Below are positions 1-11,239 of a stretch of DNA of 64,000 nt, piece after piece; positions within the stretch are counted from its first letter, which is position 1; each line of letters starts with the position of its first letter. The DNA lies in the NCBI RefSeq assembly GCF_013839515.1, contig NZ_JACDNQ010000001.1:146691-210690 (forward strand), written 5' to 3'. Source of the stretch: Natronomonas salinimetallica (GTDB taxonomy: Archaea; Halobacteriota; Halobacteria; Halobacteriales; Haloarculaceae). The translations under genes were made by a program, and so were the position numbers. Under the pieces are notes generated by a model. That model was not told where the DNA came from. It did no database searches and saw nothing but the letters and a program-made list of their open reading frames with translations.

Positions 1-2
1 TA

Positions 3-428
3 TCAGGTCAACTCGATCCCGTCGATGTCGAAGTGGCGTTTCGCAAGCCGCCGGGCGAGCGCGATTCGGCGGCCGTCCTTGCCGATCGCGACGCCGCGGT
101 CGTCGGCATCGACTTCGGCGTAGGCGACTGTGGTGTCGTTTTCGCTTATCGTGACGTTGTACACCGCCGCCGGGGCGAGCGCGTTGGCGACGAAATCCTC
201 GGCCGTATCGGCGTTCTCTATCACCGTTACGTCGCGTCCGAGCGCCGATTCGACGCGTCGAACGTGTTTGCCGCCGGGGCCGATCGCCTGCCCCATCGTC
301 CCCGTGGGAACGACGAAGGCGATCCGGTCGAAGTCGTCATCGACGAGACAGTCGATCGCCGGGACGTCCGTCTCCTCGTCGAACAACGCGATGTAACGTC
401 TGGCTTCGTCCGAGAGAGTGATGGGCAT
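3..428 (-). CDS. nusA: NusA-like archaeal transcription factor (two KH domains)
   Basis: This is the short archaeal NusA form, which has only the RNA-binding KH part of bacterial NusA. Two GxxG loops are visible: GPGG at residues 50-53 and GKDG at 116-119, each inside a KH fold. It lies downstream of rpoA2 in the same direction, which is its conserved place at the end of the archaeal RNA polymerase operon, before rps12/rps7/EF genes that would lie outside the window. It is expected to bind RNA and assist elongation or termination. The length of 141 residues is normal for the family. A 94-bp gap separates it from rpoA2. The assignment is secure; the molecular role in archaea is less well known than in bacteria. 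Confidence 0.93.
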   Translation of the reverse strand: MPITLSDEARRYIALFDEETDVPAIDCLVDDDFDRIAFVVPTGTMGQAIGPGGKHVRRVESALGRDVTVIENADTAEDFVANALAPAAVYNVTISENDTTVAYAEVDADDRGVAIGKDGRRIALARRLAKRHFDIDGIELT

Positions 429-522
429 GGGTAAGTGAATGGGTCGTCGTCGGAGTGATGCGAGCGGGCCAAGCGTCCCACCGACGGGGCGTAGAGACCC
501 CGTAATGGGACGTCAGACGGTA

Positions 523-3207
523 TCAGTCGTCCGCCGAGGAGCCAGCGCCGCCCTGGCTGGCACCCATCCGCAGGTCGACGTCGCCGGTCCCGAGTTTGAT
601 CGGCTTGCCGACGATGACGTTCTCCGTGACGCCATCGAGGTCGTCGACCTCGCCGTGGATGGCCGCATCGAGCAGGTGGTTGACCGTCACCTCGAAGGCC
701 GCACGCGCGAGCACCGAGTCCTTGTTCCCGGAGATGCCGTGACGGCCGATCGACTCGATGTCGCCGTTGTTCGTCATGATGTCGGCGACGAGCATGAGGT
801 GTCGGATGTTCACGTCGTCGAGGCCCTGCTCTTCGAGCGTGTTCATCGTCTCCTCGATGATCGCCTCGCGAGCGGCCTCGATCCCGAGGTTGCTGTGAAT
901 CTCGTGGATGTTGTTACACGTCGTCCGCGAGGCGTCGACGCCCTCGATATCGAGGACCTTCTTCAGGTTCGACCCCTCCGTGTAGAGGACGAACTCCTCG
1001 CCGGTATCGAGTTCTTCCTTTCGGATGACGACCCGGCTGATCTCCTCGATCCCCTTGAAGACGATCTCCCGGAGCTCCTCGACGAGCTGGAGCAGCTGTC
1101 GGTAGGAGGGCTCCTCGGGGCCGAACTGAATGACCGTTTCCGACGGCCGGTCCGTTTCGACCCCCAACTCGGACTCGATCGTCCCCGCGATCCGGCCGGC
1201 GATGTCGTCGATGCTGCCGACCGTCGGCCACCGCTCGTCGAGCGTCTCCTCGTTGAGGTCGATCTGTACCAGCATGTCCGCGACGTTCGTCGAGACGTCG
1301 CCCAACGCGAGGATCTTCGTCGCCTCGATCTCCCAGACCACCTCGTGGGCGCGGTCGCGGTCCGCCGCGTACACGCCGTCGAGGTGAACCGTCATCATCG
1401 GCGTGTCGGGGGTTTTCCGTGCGTCGACCAACTCGATGAGTCGGGGCAGCCCCTGCGTGACGTCGATTTCGGCGACGCCCGCGTAGTGGAACGTGTTCAT
1501 CGTGTTGTGTGTCACGACGCCCTCGGCGGTCGTGAACGTCTCCAACCCCTCGACTGAGAAGTCGTAGACGTGCTCGTGGTCGCTTTCGACCGTTTCGATG
1601 GACTCGATTCGATCCCAGACGACGTCGCCGCACACAGCCTGCCGAAGGGCGTCAAGCTCTGGGGATCCCTCGCTGATTTCGTCTTCGGCCTCCGCGACCA
1701 GTCGGGTGAGACGGTTGCGGCCGATCCGCTGCCGCTTCGTCGCGCTGTTTATTTGACGTTTCGGGATCCCTGCGTCATCAGCAACCGACTCAAGGGCCTC
1801 ACCGAAGTTCGGAATCTGATCCGTCGTATCGGGGCCGTCCGAATCGATTGAGTCGGCCAGCGTTTCGAGTTCCGATCCCCGATCTCCAACCATACCGATA
1901 CAGTCGTCGAACCGGGAGACGTGCTTCTTTGGGACCCGCAACGTCCGGGACCCATCCTGTTCAGCGAGTGTCGCATATATATCGAAGCGCGAAAGTAGTA
2001 GTGCGATTCCGGCTGTAAGCCGTTCGCTCGTCGAGCTGGAGCGTACTGCGGCTTTTCCGACGTTCCCATCGCCGCTGAAGTACCCACGAAGTACTCCCGC
2101 TACGAACGCATCGTTCGACCCGAAAATAAACCCAGGGACCACTTTTTCATTCCCGTCCGTGCAAGCAGCACGGAGGAAATCAGCGAGAATAGTCCCGTTG
2201 AGACGGATATCGTATCCGGTCGCGAACCCACTTTCGTTTCGGTATTCGTTCACAGAGAGGTCGAACCGATCAGCGAACTCACGTACCTGTGACTGGAACT
2301 CCGGATCGATACTCGAGATAGATACGTAATGATCCGCTAGTGACCCTTCCGCGAGCCACGCACCGATAAAGAATCCCGTTCCTTCATCGAGCGGGAGCTG
2401 TTCCGGGAGACCGACGGTTCCCTGTACCGGATACACAGCATGATCGTCTATACTGCCCGATTCAAGGGCAGCACGTTTGTTCCGGAGCTGATCCGGGCCG
2501 CCCGGAACAGCTTCCACGCCGCCATCGGTAAGGGCCGACGTGTACCAATAGTCGCTTGTCGGGAGATACTCGCGTAGGTCGACAGAATCGGTATTGGAGC
2601 CATCGATCGAGGAGACGACCGGGAGCCAATCACCGGCCTCGAGTTCGTCACCGGAAACTGGGATTATTTCGTTATCCGTCCGCGTCACGAACGAGTGTGC
2701 TTTCGTCGCCCGGATAGAACGGCCCGATTCTAGCTCGAATCGGAGCAGTTCGTCGGGAGTTTCGTGTCGGCTGATCTCCTCGACCGGTTTCCACTCGACC
2801 GTCTCGTCACGCGCGAGGCTCGGGGCTTCGAGTCCTTCCGGAGCGAGCGCGACCTCGTGGTCGTCGACAGTCCGTGTCTCACGACCCTCCATCAGGGAGT
2901 CGACGAGTCGGCCGATTTCAGTCACGTCGGTTGTACCGTTCCGGCGGACGAGGACGCGCTCGTCGGCCGGAACGCTCATCTGCGTTCCGGGCTCCCCGAT
3001 GCTCTGTGCGGAGACCGTGCCGACCGGATCGAGTGGGTTGACTCGGTTTTCGAGGTATTTCGACTCGACGCCGTAGACGAGGTCCTCGATTTGCCCTTCG
3101 GTCATGTCCTCGCGGACCTGGATCGTCTCGTAGAGGTCGTCCTTCAGCCGTCGCGGGAGGTCGCTTCCCTCGACGATCGACTCGACCGCGTCGGTGATCT
3201 CAGTCAT
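523..3207 (-). CDS. rpoA2: DNA-directed RNA polymerase subunit A'' with intein
   Basis: This is the C-terminal half of the largest RNA polymerase subunit. The precursor has 894 residues; removal of the intein (residues 78-568) leaves about 403 residues, the usual size of archaeal A''. The N-extein ends in SIGEPGTQM and the C-extein resumes with [10 protein letters not shown], which together restore the conserved trigger-loop region of A''. The ATG at 3207 was chosen because it starts the conserved [10 protein letters not shown] sequence and overlaps the end of rpoA1 by 8 nt, a translational-coupling arrangement; upstream in-frame extension is just the shadow of rpoA1. It ends with a short acidic/glycine tail (GGAGSSADD). 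It is co-transcribed with the rest of the polymerase operon. Confidence 0.96.
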   Translation of the reverse strand: MTEITDAVESIVEGSDLPRRLKDDLYETIQVREDMTEGQIEDLVYGVESKYLENRVNPLDPVGTVSAQSIGEPGTQMSVPADERVLVRRNGTTDVTEIGRLVDSLMEGRETRTVDDHEVALAPEGLEAPSLARDETVEWKPVEEISRHETPDELLRFELESGRSIRATKAHSFVTRTDNEIIPVSGDELEAGDWLPVVSSIDGSNTDSVDLREYLPTSDYWYTSALTDGGVEAVPGGPDQLRNKRAALESGSIDDHAVYPVQGTVGLPEQLPLDEGTGFFIGAWLAEGSLADHYVSISSIDPEFQSQVREFADRFDLSVNEYRNESGFATGYDIRLNGTILADFLRAACTDGNEKVVPGFIFGSNDAFVAGVLRGYFSGDGNVGKAAVRSSSTSERLTAGIALLLSRFDIYATLAEQDGSRTLRVPKKHVSRFDDCIGMVGDRGSELETLADSIDSDGPDTTDQIPNFGEALESVADDAGIPKRQINSATKRQRIGRNRLTRLVAEAEDEISEGSPELDALRQAVCGDVVWDRIESIETVESDHEHVYDFSVEGLETFTTAEGVVTHNTMNTFHYAGVAEIDVTQGLPRLIELVDARKTPDTPMMTVHLDGVYAADRDRAHEVVWEIEATKILALGDVSTNVADMLVQIDLNEETLDERWPTVGSIDDIAGRIAGTIESELGVETDRPSETVIQFGPEEPSYRQLLQLVEELREIVFKGIEEISRVVIRKEELDTGEEFVLYTEGSNLKKVLDIEGVDASRTTCNNIHEIHSNLGIEAAREAIIEETMNTLEEQGLDDVNIRHLMLVADIMTNNGDIESIGRHGISGNKDSVLARAAFEVTVNHLLDAAIHGEVDDLDGVTENVIVGKPIKLGTGDVDLRMGASQGGAGSSADD
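1504..2976 (-). other. Class 1 intein with LAGLIDADG homing endonuclease, inside rpoA2
   Basis: The intein is 491 residues long. It starts with Ser1 ([10 protein letters not shown]), carries the block-B TKAH motif at intein residues 91-94, two LAGLIDADG motifs ([13 protein letters not shown] at 201-213 and [12 protein letters not shown] near 295-306), a block-F segment VYDFSVEG, and ends in His-Asn followed by Thr as the +1 extein residue. All splicing residues are therefore present and self-splicing is expected. Both LAGLIDADG motifs keep acidic residues (E210, D303), so the endonuclease may be active. The DNA of this stretch, especially 1740-2620, is visibly richer in A/T than the flanking exteins, which fits lateral entry. 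Inteins at A'' sites are known from other haloarchaea. Use of Ser rather than Cys as the first nucleophile is allowed for class 1. Confidence 0.94.
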
Positions 3208-6200
3208 CAGATTCCACCTCCGTACCCGAAGCCGTCCGCCACGACTCGCCGTGCTCGGAGATGTTCGTCGACGGCTCCTCGATACCGAGGAACTCCTCGC
3301 GTTCGGCCGGCGAGTCGAACTCCTCGTTGATGACGCGGTCTGCGATCCCCTCGACGTCGATCTCGAAGTCCCGCTTCGAGGAGACCTGAACGGGCGAGGT
3401 GCCGTCCTCGCCGAACTCGAACTGCACGACCGTATCGGAGGTGTCACGCACGGTCCCGTCGTATTGGGCTTCGAGCTCCGAGAGCGCGTTGATCAGCCGC
3501 CGCTGGAGGTATCCGGACTTCGAGGTCCGAACTGCCGTATCGACCAGCCCCTCGCGGCCACCCATCGCGTGGAAGAAGAACTCCCGCGGTGTCAGGCCGT
3601 TTCGATAGGAGTTCTCGACGAAGCCGTGGGCGTCCGCCGAGAGGTCGTTCGGCTTGAAGTGGCTGAGCGTTCGGTCCTCGTAGCCACGGTTGATCCGCTC
3701 GCCCCGAACCGCCTGCTGGCCGACACAGCCGGCCATCTGAGTCAGGTTGAGCATCGATCCACGCGCGCCGGATTGGGCCATCACGACGGCGGGGTTGTCG
3801 TCGCCGAAGTGGTCGTCGGCGATGTCACCCGCGGAGTCGCGGGCCTTTCCGAGCGTCTGCATGATCTTCATTTCGAGGGTCTCATCGACGGTCCGGCCGG
3901 GGAGCGACTCGAGTTCGCCGTTCCGGTAGGTCTCGATGAGCGTCTCGACGCGCTCGTTGGCGTTGCCGATCGCCTCGGAGATCTGCTCTTCGGCCTCCCG
4001 CTCGATGGACTCGTCGTCGATCCCGATCGAGAACCCGAAGTGCATGATCGACCGCATCGCGAGCGTCGCGACCTCGTTGACGAAGACGCGTGCACGGGTG
4101 TTACCGTAGACCTTACAGATCGTATCGACGACCTCGCCGCCGAAGGCACCGACGGCGTCCTCGTCGACCGTTCCGTCGGTGAGCTGGCCGTCCTCGATCG
4201 TCACGTCGTCACCCGCCGAGGAGGTAAAGGTGAGATCGAGGCCGTCCGGGAGCAGCTCCGAAAAGAGGCTCCGACCGGTCCAGTACTCGACGTTGTCCTC
4301 GGCGCCGTCCGCCTCGGGCAGACCGTCGATGCTCGTCGCGCGGAGCAGATCGAGCGCCTGGGTTTCGTTGAACCGCGGGTTCTCGTGGGTCAACAGGTAC
4401 AGCCCCGAGATGTGATCCTGGATCGCGCCGATGATGTTCTCGCCGAAGCGCGGGCTGAGGATCTGCTCTTGGACGCGCATGAGGACGCGGGCCTCCGCGC
4501 GGGCCTCCTCGTTTTGCAGCGCGTGCATGTTCATCTCGTCGCCGTCGAAGTCGGCGTTGTACGGCGGACAGACCGTCGTGTTGAGTCGGAACGTCTTGTA
4601 CGGCATCACGACGACCTCGTGGGCCATGATACTCATCCGGTGCAGCGAGGGCTGTCGGTTGAAGATGACGATGTCGCCGTCGATGAGATGGCGGGCGACC
4701 TCCCAGCCGGGTTGGATCTTCTCTGAAAGCTCCTCGCAGTTCTTCTCGGTCACCTTCAGCCGGCGACCGTCCGGCCGCTTGACGTAGTTCGCCCCCGGGT
4801 GCATTTCTGGCCCGTTCGAGACGTAGCGGCGGGCGTCCTGGAGGTTCCGCTCGTTGACGTTCATCGTCTGGGTCATCTCGCTTGCGACCCGGTCCGGCAC
4901 ACCGACCTCGTTCAAAGAGAGCGTCGGGTCCGGCGAGATGACGGTTCGGGCGGAGAAGTTCACGCGCTTGCCCGACAGCGAGCCACGGAACCGGCCCTCC
5001 TTGCCCTTCAGCCGCTGGCTGAGGGTCTTGAGAGGTCGACCGGAGCGGTGTCGCGCCGGCGGCGTCCCGGAGATCTCGTTGTCCATGAACGTGGTGACGT
5101 GGTACTGCAACAGCTCCCAGAGGTCCTCGATGATGAGCTGCGGCGCACCCGCCTCGCGGTTCTCCATGAAGCGCTGGTTGATTCGGATGATGTCGACCAG
5201 TTTGTGTGTGAGGTCGTCCTCCGAGCGCTGGCCGTTGTCCAGCGTGATCGACGGGCGCGCCGTGACCGGCGGCACCGGCAGCACCGTCAGGATCGTCCAC
5301 TCGGGTCTCGACCGGTCCGAATTGATCCCGAGCGTCTCGATGTCCTCGTCGGGGATCGCCTCAAAGCGGTCACGGATGTTGCTCGGCATCAGCTTGTCGC
5401 CGCTGTAGGAGACGAGGAAATCCGGTGCCGGCGCGTTCTCGAAGCGGCCGCCGAAGGCACCGTCCGAGGACATCACCTCGCCGGCGATCTGGAGCAACGA
5501 GACGTGTTCGCGGCCGATCCGTTCGCTGTCGCCGGGACCCTGTCCGCTCATCAGGCGGCTGATGTCCGCGACGGTGAGCCGTTCTTCACCGCCCCACCTC
5601 GCGACGACGTCGTTGACCGCCTCGACGAGCTCATCGAGTTCGATCTCGGTGTCGCCCTCGCCCCCCTCGAGGGATTCGGCGAGGAGGTCCCGCACGTCGG
5701 AGTCCGGCACCGGTCCCTGTTCGAGATACGTCGAGGGTTTCTCGTGGCTGACGTCGTATTGGGCCGTCGGGTATCCCTTGCGGTAGCCGTCGTCCTCCGT
5801 ACAGTACGGACAGTAGTCGGCGTCCCGGGCCTGTCGGATGCCCGCCTTCAGCACGTCGGAGGGATCCTCGCCGAGGTCCCGGGTTCGCTCGAGCTGTTCG
5901 AGGAACTGCTCGCGCTTCCGTTCGGCCGCCTGCTCGGCTTTCTCTTGGGCCTTTCGGGCGTCCTCCGGGGAGACGAACCACGTTCGGGGGGGCGTGTCCT
6001 CGCGCTCTTTGAAGAACTCGCGACGGTACTCCCGGTCCGAGGGATCCGCAAGCGTCAGTCGGCCGCAGTTGCGACAGGTCCCGCGGAGCAGTCGGCGGAT
6101 CAGTTTGGCGTGGCCGACGTGGACGACGGGGGCCGCGAGTTCGATGTGGCCGAAGTGGCCGTTACACGACCCCGAGTGTTTCCCACACGTCTTACACTCC

Positions 6201-6376
6201 AGGCCGGGATCGATGACGCCCAATCGGGGATCCATGAGCCCCATGTCGATCGGGAACCCGTCGTCGTCGTACGTGTCGGCCGTGATGATCTTCGTGGCCG
6301 ACATGTTCCGGTACTCTTCGGGATCCATCAGCCCGAAACTCAGCGTTCCGATCTCCTTTGGGGTTTGTCCTTGCAT
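3200..6376 (-). CDS. rpoA1: DNA-directed RNA polymerase subunit A'
   Basis: This is the N-terminal part of the largest polymerase subunit and holds the catalytic magnesium site: [12 protein letters not shown] is centred on residues 607-618. N-terminal zinc ligands are visible as C61, C64, C71 and H74, and a second set begins with C101 and C104 and continues in a CPYC motif near residue 240. The ATG at 6376 was chosen because it starts the conserved [19 protein letters not shown] and its A overlaps the stop of rpoB1 (TAATG). At 1058 residues it is longer than the roughly 970 I recall for Halobacterium; the extra sequence seems to be in the charged region between the zinc motifs and the clamp (about residues 120-330). 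No intein motifs were seen here. Confidence 0.96.
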   Translation of the reverse strand: MQGQTPKEIGTLSFGLMDPEEYRNMSATKIITADTYDDDGFPIDMGLMDPRLGVIDPGLECKTCGKHSGSCNGHFGHIELAAPVVHVGHAKLIRRLLRGTCRNCGRLTLADPSDREYRREFFKEREDTPPRTWFVSPEDARKAQEKAEQAAERKREQFLEQLERTRDLGEDPSDVLKAGIRQARDADYCPYCTEDDGYRKGYPTAQYDVSHEKPSTYLEQGPVPDSDVRDLLAESLEGGEGDTEIELDELVEAVNDVVARWGGEERLTVADISRLMSGQGPGDSERIGREHVSLLQIAGEVMSSDGAFGGRFENAPAPDFLVSYSGDKLMPSNIRDRFEAIPDEDIETLGINSDRSRPEWTILTVLPVPPVTARPSITLDNGQRSEDDLTHKLVDIIRINQRFMENREAGAPQLIIEDLWELLQYHVTTFMDNEISGTPPARHRSGRPLKTLSQRLKGKEGRFRGSLSGKRVNFSARTVISPDPTLSLNEVGVPDRVASEMTQTMNVNERNLQDARRYVSNGPEMHPGANYVKRPDGRRLKVTEKNCEELSEKIQPGWEVARHLIDGDIVIFNRQPSLHRMSIMAHEVVVMPYKTFRLNTTVCPPYNADFDGDEMNMHALQNEEARAEARVLMRVQEQILSPRFGENIIGAIQDHISGLYLLTHENPRFNETQALDLLRATSIDGLPEADGAEDNVEYWTGRSLFSELLPDGLDLTFTSSAGDDVTIEDGQLTDGTVDEDAVGAFGGEVVDTICKVYGNTRARVFVNEVATLAMRSIMHFGFSIGIDDESIEREAEEQISEAIGNANERVETLIETYRNGELESLPGRTVDETLEMKIMQTLGKARDSAGDIADDHFGDDNPAVVMAQSGARGSMLNLTQMAGCVGQQAVRGERINRGYEDRTLSHFKPNDLSADAHGFVENSYRNGLTPREFFFHAMGGREGLVDTAVRTSKSGYLQRRLINALSELEAQYDGTVRDTSDTVVQFEFGEDGTSPVQVSSKRDFEIDVEGIADRVINEEFDSPAEREEFLGIEEPSTNISEHGESWRTASGTEVESDD

Positions 6377-8202
6377 TATACTGCGTCCTCCAGTTCGATT
6401 CGCGGGGCGATACCGAGCGCCTTCATTTCGTCGAGCAACAGTTTGAACGCGTAGCTCATCTCGACTTCGTGGACGTCCGTCTCCTCGTCGCAGTTCGGAC
6501 AGTACACCCGGCGCTGTTCGACGTTTTCGACGGCGCTCATCCCGCACTGCCCGCAGACGTAGATCTCCTCGCGGTCGGATTCGTCGAGCAGACGTTCTTT
6601 CAGCGTCATTGCCGCCCCGTGGCCGATGAACACGTCCCGTTCCATCTCACCGATCCGGAGACCACCCTCGCGGGCGCGGCCCTCGGTCGGCTGTCTCGTC
6701 AACACCTGTACGGGTCCGCGCGAGCGGGCGTGCAGTTTGTTCGAGACCATGTGATAGAGCTTCTGGTAGAAGATGACGCCGACGAATATTTCGGCCTCGA
6801 TCTTCTCCCCGGTGACGCCCGAGTACATGATCTCCTTGCCGTTGGATTTATAGCCGCGGTCGACGAGCGCATCGCGCAGTTCGTCCTCGTTTTCGCCCTG
6901 GAACGGCGTCCCGTCGACGCGGCGACCCTCCAGGGAGCCGACCTTGCCGCCGAGCATCTCGAGGATGTGGCCGACCGTCATCCGGGAGGGCAGCGCGTGC
7001 GGATTCAACACGAGGTCCGGCACGAGGCCCTCCTGAGTGAACGGCATGTCCTCCTGTGGGGCGAGGTGACCGACGACGCCCTTTTGACCGTGTCGGGAGG
7101 CGAACTTGTCCCCCAACTCGGGGATCCGCTCGTCGCGGACCTTCACCTTCGAGAGCTTCGAGCCGTCCTCGCCCTCCATGAGCGTGACGGTGTCGACGAC
7201 GCCGGATTCGCCGGAGCGCATCGTCACGGAGGTTTCGCGGCGTTTCTGGGGGCTGAGACCGCCCATGTCGTCGGGCTCCTCCAAAAAGCGCGGCGGCGAC
7301 GTCTTCCCGAGCAACACGTCGTTTTCGCCGACGTCGGTCTCGGGATTGACGAGGCCGTCCTCGTCGAGGTGGGTGTAGGCCTCCTCGCCCCGTGCGCCCC
7401 GGATGTCCTCGCCGGGAATTTCGAAGCGGTCCTCCTGGCCGCCCGGATACCGGCGTTCCTCGCCCTCGTAGGTCCGGAAGAAGTGCGACCGTGCGAGCGC
7501 GCGCTCGACGCTGGCTTTGTTCATCACGAGGGCGTCCTCGATGTTGAACCCCTCGTAGCTCATGACCGCGACGACGAAGTTCTGCGCCGCCGGCCGATCG
7601 TCGTAGCCGATCTGTTCGGTCGTCTGGGTTTTGACGATCGACAGCTGCGGGTAGTGCAGCAGGTGCTGTCGGGTGTCGGGTCGGATCCGGTAGTTGGCGC
7701 TCGGCAGCCCGAGCGACTGCTTGATCATCCCCGATCCCATCGTGATACGGGGGGAGGCGTTGTGTTCGGGGTAGGGGATCATCCCCGCGCCAATCCCGAA
7801 CATCAGCTGGGGATCGATCTCGAGGTGGGTATGATCGGCGGTGAGGTCGTCTTCGTCGATGGCGACGTAGATGTCCTCTTCTTCTTCGGCGTCGATGAAC
7901 TCGATGTAGCCGCGATCGACGAGCGATTCGAACTCGAGGTCGCCGTCTTTGACGGCTTCGAGTTCCTCGTCGCTCATGATCGGCTCGCCGTCCTCGATGA
8001 CGATGAGGGGGCGGCGAGCGCGGCCGGCGTCGGCGTTGACGATGACCTCGTCGGTCCGGTCTCTGACCGAGACGTTCACCATCTCGTCGATCTCGCCGCG
8101 GCGGCGCGATTCACGGATGTCGTTTGCGAGTCTGTGCGGGTCCGGATGGGTGCCGATGAGGCTCCCGTTTACGTACACTTTGGCTTCTCGTCCCTGGCTC
8201 AT
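6376..8202 (-). CDS. rpoB1: DNA-directed RNA polymerase subunit B'
   Basis: This is the C-terminal half of the second-largest polymerase subunit, 608 residues. It contains the conserved hybrid-binding and wall regions ([26 protein letters not shown]) and ends with a zinc ribbon with ligands C550-x2-C553 and C568-x2-C571. The split of subunit B into B' and B'' is typical of haloarchaea and methanogens. It sits 1 nt after rpoB2 and overlaps rpoA1 by one base, so the operon is translated in tight succession. Confidence 0.96.
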   Translation of the reverse strand: MSQGREAKVYVNGSLIGTHPDPHRLANDIRESRRRGEIDEMVNVSVRDRTDEVIVNADAGRARRPLIVIEDGEPIMSDEELEAVKDGDLEFESLVDRGYIEFIDAEEEEDIYVAIDEDDLTADHTHLEIDPQLMFGIGAGMIPYPEHNASPRITMGSGMIKQSLGLPSANYRIRPDTRQHLLHYPQLSIVKTQTTEQIGYDDRPAAQNFVVAVMSYEGFNIEDALVMNKASVERALARSHFFRTYEGEERRYPGGQEDRFEIPGEDIRGARGEEAYTHLDEDGLVNPETDVGENDVLLGKTSPPRFLEEPDDMGGLSPQKRRETSVTMRSGESGVVDTVTLMEGEDGSKLSKVKVRDERIPELGDKFASRHGQKGVVGHLAPQEDMPFTQEGLVPDLVLNPHALPSRMTVGHILEMLGGKVGSLEGRRVDGTPFQGENEDELRDALVDRGYKSNGKEIMYSGVTGEKIEAEIFVGVIFYQKLYHMVSNKLHARSRGPVQVLTRQPTEGRAREGGLRIGEMERDVFIGHGAAMTLKERLLDESDREEIYVCGQCGMSAVENVEQRRVYCPNCDEETDVHEVEMSYAFKLLLDEMKALGIAPRIELEDAV

Positions 8203-8203
8203 A

Positions 8204-9769
8204 TTAGTCGTCCGCCGTATGTGTTTCGACCGTCTCGATTCCCGGAATGCCCTCGACGCCCATCGACGCGAGTTCGCGCTTCAGTTCGCGCTCGTCGTCG
8301 ACGTTCTGGGACAGTTCCATCGACTGTGCGAAGTTCTTCACCAGCCCGCAGTTCGGCCCTTCCGGCGTCTCGGAGGGACAGATACGACCCCACTGGGTCG
8401 CGTGGAGATCCCGCGCTTCGAAGTGCGGCTGCGATCGCGAAAGCGGCGACCGGAGCCGCCGGAGGTGCGAGAGGACGCCCATGTAGTCGGTCCGATCGAC
8501 GAGTTGGGAGACGCCGGATCGGCCGCCGACCCAGTTGCCCGTCGCGATCGGGTGTTCGAGCCGTTCGGTGAGGACGTCGGAGCGGACGACCGTGCTCACG
8601 GCGAGCTGTCGGTTCCGCATGTTCGCCCGTTCGAGCTGATACTTCACGTCGCGTGCAAGTTTGTTCAGCGCCGTCCGGAACAGGTCCTTCATCAGGTCGC
8701 CCGAGACCTTCAGGCGCTTGTTCGCGTAGTGGTCCTTGTCGTCGGATTCGCGGCGTTCGAGCGCCAACTCGAAGCACGCTTCGGCCATCCGGCAGAGATA
8801 CACCGCCTTGTTCGTCCGTGTCTCCTCGTCCTCGACGCCCTCCTCGTGGAGGTGGGGCAACAGATACCGGTCGATGACGTAGTTCGCGCGCTTGAGCTGG
8901 TAGTTCTTGCCCTGGCCGGCGGCGACGCGCTGGCCAAGCGTCTCGATGGCCTCCGCGGTCGAGCCGACCTCGGCGGCCTCCAGGTTCTCGAGCATGAACT
9001 TCACGATCTCGGGATCCTCGCTCACGCGGTGGACGATCTCCTCGTCGGATTCGAGCCCGAGCGCACGGACGAGCGTCACGAAGTTGATGCTGCCCGAGAC
9101 GGAGGGGAAAGACACCTCCAGGATGCCGCTTCGGTTCCGTTCACACAACACCAGCGCGCGGTAGCCGCGACGCTGGGAGAACGTCTTTGCGATCTGGATC
9201 TCGTCGCCGTATTTGGTGTCGTACTCGGCGAGGATCTTGTTCGGCGCGAGGTCCTCGCTCGTCATCAGCACGCGCTCGGAGCCGTTGACGATGAAGTAGC
9301 CGCCGGGGTCGGCGGGGTCCTCCCCGATCTCGATGAGCTCCTCGTCGCTGAAGTCGGCGATGTTGCACTTGTTCGAGCCGACCATTATTGGCATCCGGCC
9401 GACCTTCGTTTCGGCCTGATCGACGACGTGTTCTTCTTCCTCCTCGCCGCCACGGACGATGGACATCTCCATGAAGACGGGGGCGGAGTAGGTGATGTTC
9501 CGGAGGCGGGCCTCCTGCGGATAGAGCAGCTCCTCGGACCCGTCGGCCTCCCTGACCCGGGGCGTTACGACCCGGACGTTCGAGAGGTCGACCCTGACGG
9601 GCTCTTGGCCCTCCTTGTCGCCGATGTCCGTGTCGATCGACTCTTTCTCCTCGACGACCCGCTGCATGCCACGATCGAGGAAGTTGTTGAACGATCGAAA
9701 GTGATGCTCCGCGAGCCGTTCACGCGAGAAGTACTCCCGCGAGATCGCGCGTCGGTCCTGTCTGTTCAT
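8204..9769 (-). CDS. rpoB2: DNA-directed RNA polymerase subunit B''
   Basis: This is the N-terminal half of the second-largest polymerase subunit (521 residues). It contains the protrusion and lobe domains and ends near the split point after the fork region ([20 protein letters not shown]), a highly conserved segment. It starts with [21 protein letters not shown], which is usual for haloarchaeal B''. It lies between rpoH (28-bp gap) and rpoB1 (1-bp gap). Confidence 0.96.
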   Translation of the reverse strand: MNRQDRRAISREYFSRERLAEHHFRSFNNFLDRGMQRVVEEKESIDTDIGDKEGQEPVRVDLSNVRVVTPRVREADGSEELLYPQEARLRNITYSAPVFMEMSIVRGGEEEEEHVVDQAETKVGRMPIMVGSNKCNIADFSDEELIEIGEDPADPGGYFIVNGSERVLMTSEDLAPNKILAEYDTKYGDEIQIAKTFSQRRGYRALVLCERNRSGILEVSFPSVSGSINFVTLVRALGLESDEEIVHRVSEDPEIVKFMLENLEAAEVGSTAEAIETLGQRVAAGQGKNYQLKRANYVIDRYLLPHLHEEGVEDEETRTNKAVYLCRMAEACFELALERRESDDKDHYANKRLKVSGDLMKDLFRTALNKLARDVKYQLERANMRNRQLAVSTVVRSDVLTERLEHPIATGNWVGGRSGVSQLVDRTDYMGVLSHLRRLRSPLSRSQPHFEARDLHATQWGRICPSETPEGPNCGLVKNFAQSMELSQNVDDERELKRELASMGVEGIPGIETVETHTADD

Positions 9770-9797
9770 GCTGTCACCGGTCGGCGTGTGGTTTCGT

Positions 9798-10025
9798 TCA
9801 TTCTACCACCAGTCGATACACGACCGCTTCGTCCGTCGTCCGGGAGTCACGGACGATCTTCACCACGTCGCCGACCTCGGCGTCCTCGGGCAGTGCGGCG
9901 TCGCGGCGCTGTATCTTCGGTAGGTCTGTGCGTCCGATGTCGTACTCCGTGAGCACGTCCTCGACGGCGTCTCGGTCGAGAACCGTATGCTCCGGAACCA
10001 GGTTGTGTTGGCTTACGTCTACCAT
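9798..10025 (-). CDS. rpoH: DNA-directed RNA polymerase subunit H
   Basis: This small polymerase subunit is the archaeal equivalent of the C-terminal domain of eukaryotic Rpb5, which contacts downstream DNA. The 75 residues match the family size and contain the conserved elements NLVPEHTVL near the start and DVVKIVRDS near the end. It is the first gene of the polymerase operon. Confidence 0.95.
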   Translation of the reverse strand: MVDVSQHNLVPEHTVLDRDAVEDVLTEYDIGRTDLPKIQRRDAALPEDAEVGDVVKIVRDSRTTDEAVVYRLVVE

Positions 10026-10067
10026 GAGTTGGGCTGGCCGGGGAAAGAAGCTGTCACGAGATACTAC

Positions 10068-10106
10068 AGCGTGCTATAATCGGGGAGGATTTAAGCGTTG
10101 TTAAAT
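10068..10106 (-). promoter_or_regulatory. Probable promoter of the RNA polymerase operon
   Basis: Upstream of rpoH this A/T-rich patch in a GC-rich setting reads, on the minus strand, with two TATA-like words: CTTAAATC (about 10089-10096) and ATTATAG (about 10074-10080). The nearer one lies about 50 nt from the start codon, which implies a short leader rather than a leaderless transcript. The gap 10026-10309 holds no other gene. Confidence 0.5.
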
Positions 10107-10277
10107 CGGACGGCGGTGGCTACCCGGCCCCGCCTCCAGTGCGGGCCGAAAACTGCTCGTTACACCGTCGTTCGTCGCCATTACTCAAAAACCCTTGTGT
10201 CGATGTGGCGATGGCGGGACGCGAGCAGCGGAGCGCGTTGGGTGTCGACGACTGGGTCGGTCTGTCCCGGCCGCCGG

Positions 10278-10332
10278 CGGTCACAACACGTGCTCCGTGT
10301 CGTCGACGGTCACAACACGTGCTCCGTGTCGT
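10278..10332. repeat. 26-bp direct repeat duplicating the 3' end of pheA
   Basis: A 26-bp sequence occurs at 10278-10303 and again at 10307-10332 (period 29 bp). The second copy encodes the last residues of PheA (DTEHVL) and its stop; the first copy lies just downstream and repeats the same end, including another TGA. It looks like a tandem duplication of the gene end. Confidence 0.85.
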
Positions 10333-11113
10333 AGGACCCGAGCACGCGAACCCACCCGTTGTCCGCGATGTCGCGTAACTCGTCGACGGCTTCCTGTGCG
10401 CGCTCCTCGTAGAGGCCGGCCGCGAAGTCCAGATGGAAGACGTAGTCGCCGAGGCGATCCCCGCTCGGCCTCGATTCGACCCGCGAGAGGTTGATGTCCC
10501 GTTCGGCGAACGGCTCGAGCATCTCGAGGAGGAGGCCGGGGAAGTTCGTGTTCGGGTAGACGATCACCGTGCTCTTGCCGCCGACGTCGGAGCGTTCGGT
10601 CTCGGGCGCCAGGACGACGAACCGGGTCGCGTTCGACGTGCTGTCCTGGATGTCCCGCGCGAGTACCTGCAGGTCGCTTCCCGCCGTCGCCGGGTGTCCG
10701 ATCGCCGCCACTGTCGGGTCCTCCCGGGCGCGTTCGACCCCGCGGGCCGTCGAGGCGACCGCCTCCGTCTTCGCGCTGGGGAACTCCTCGCTCAGGAAGT
10801 CCCGACACTGTGCGAGCGCCTGGGGGTGGCTGGCGACGGTCTCGAACTCGCCGGTCTGTGCGAGCAACGCGTGTTGGATCGGCGTGACGATCTCGCGAAC
10901 GACGGCGACGTTCCGGTCTGCGAGGGCGTCGAGCGACTCGGTGACCGACCCCTCGATGCTGTTTTCGATCGGGACGACGCCGCGTTCGTACTCGCCGCCG
11001 GCGACCCCCTCGACGATCCCCGTGACCGACTCGACGAACTCGATGTCGTCGGTGACTGATTTCGCCGCACGATGTGAGTACGTACCTTCCGGACCGAGCG
11101 TGAGGGCTCTCAT
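10310..11113 (-). CDS. pheA: Prephenate dehydratase
   Basis: This enzyme converts prephenate to phenylpyruvate in phenylalanine synthesis. The 267-residue protein has the periplasmic-binding-protein-like catalytic domain with the TRF motif (SNATRFVVL, about residues 159-167) and a C-terminal ACT domain that contains the phenylalanine-binding ESRP motif (NLSRVESRPSG). Inhibition by phenylalanine is therefore expected. There is no fused chorismate mutase. It stands alone with its own promoter. The last residues and stop lie within a 26-bp tandem duplication. Confidence 0.95.
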   Translation of the reverse strand: MRALTLGPEGTYSHRAAKSVTDDIEFVESVTGIVEGVAGGEYERGVVPIENSIEGSVTESLDALADRNVAVVREIVTPIQHALLAQTGEFETVASHPQALAQCRDFLSEEFPSAKTEAVASTARGVERAREDPTVAAIGHPATAGSDLQVLARDIQDSTSNATRFVVLAPETERSDVGGKSTVIVYPNTNFPGLLLEMLEPFAERDINLSRVESRPSGDRLGDYVFHLDFAAGLYEERAQEAVDELRDIADNGWVRVLGSYDTEHVL

Positions 11114-11133
11114 CGCTCCCCGGTAGTCCGGCC

Positions 11134-11143
11134 GAATTAAAAA
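11134..11143 (-). promoter_or_regulatory. TATA box of pheA
   Basis: The minus-strand word TTTTTAATTC lies 21-30 nt before the pheA start codon, the spacing expected for a leaderless haloarchaeal transcript. Confidence 0.6.
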
Positions 11144-11239
11144 GGCGTTGGGTGCGTATCGCAGCCGTCCGGGTCACGGGATGTGACCGTCCCCACAGCG
11201 TCTCGGAACGCATTTAGGCATCACGCCCCTCTCGAACGT

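Noticed and set aside
523-1557. Long plus-strand open frame opposite rpoA2
   Set aside because: GC-rich coding DNA keeps opposite frames open; the minus-strand product is a clear polymerase subunit and the plus-strand product has no recognisable composition.
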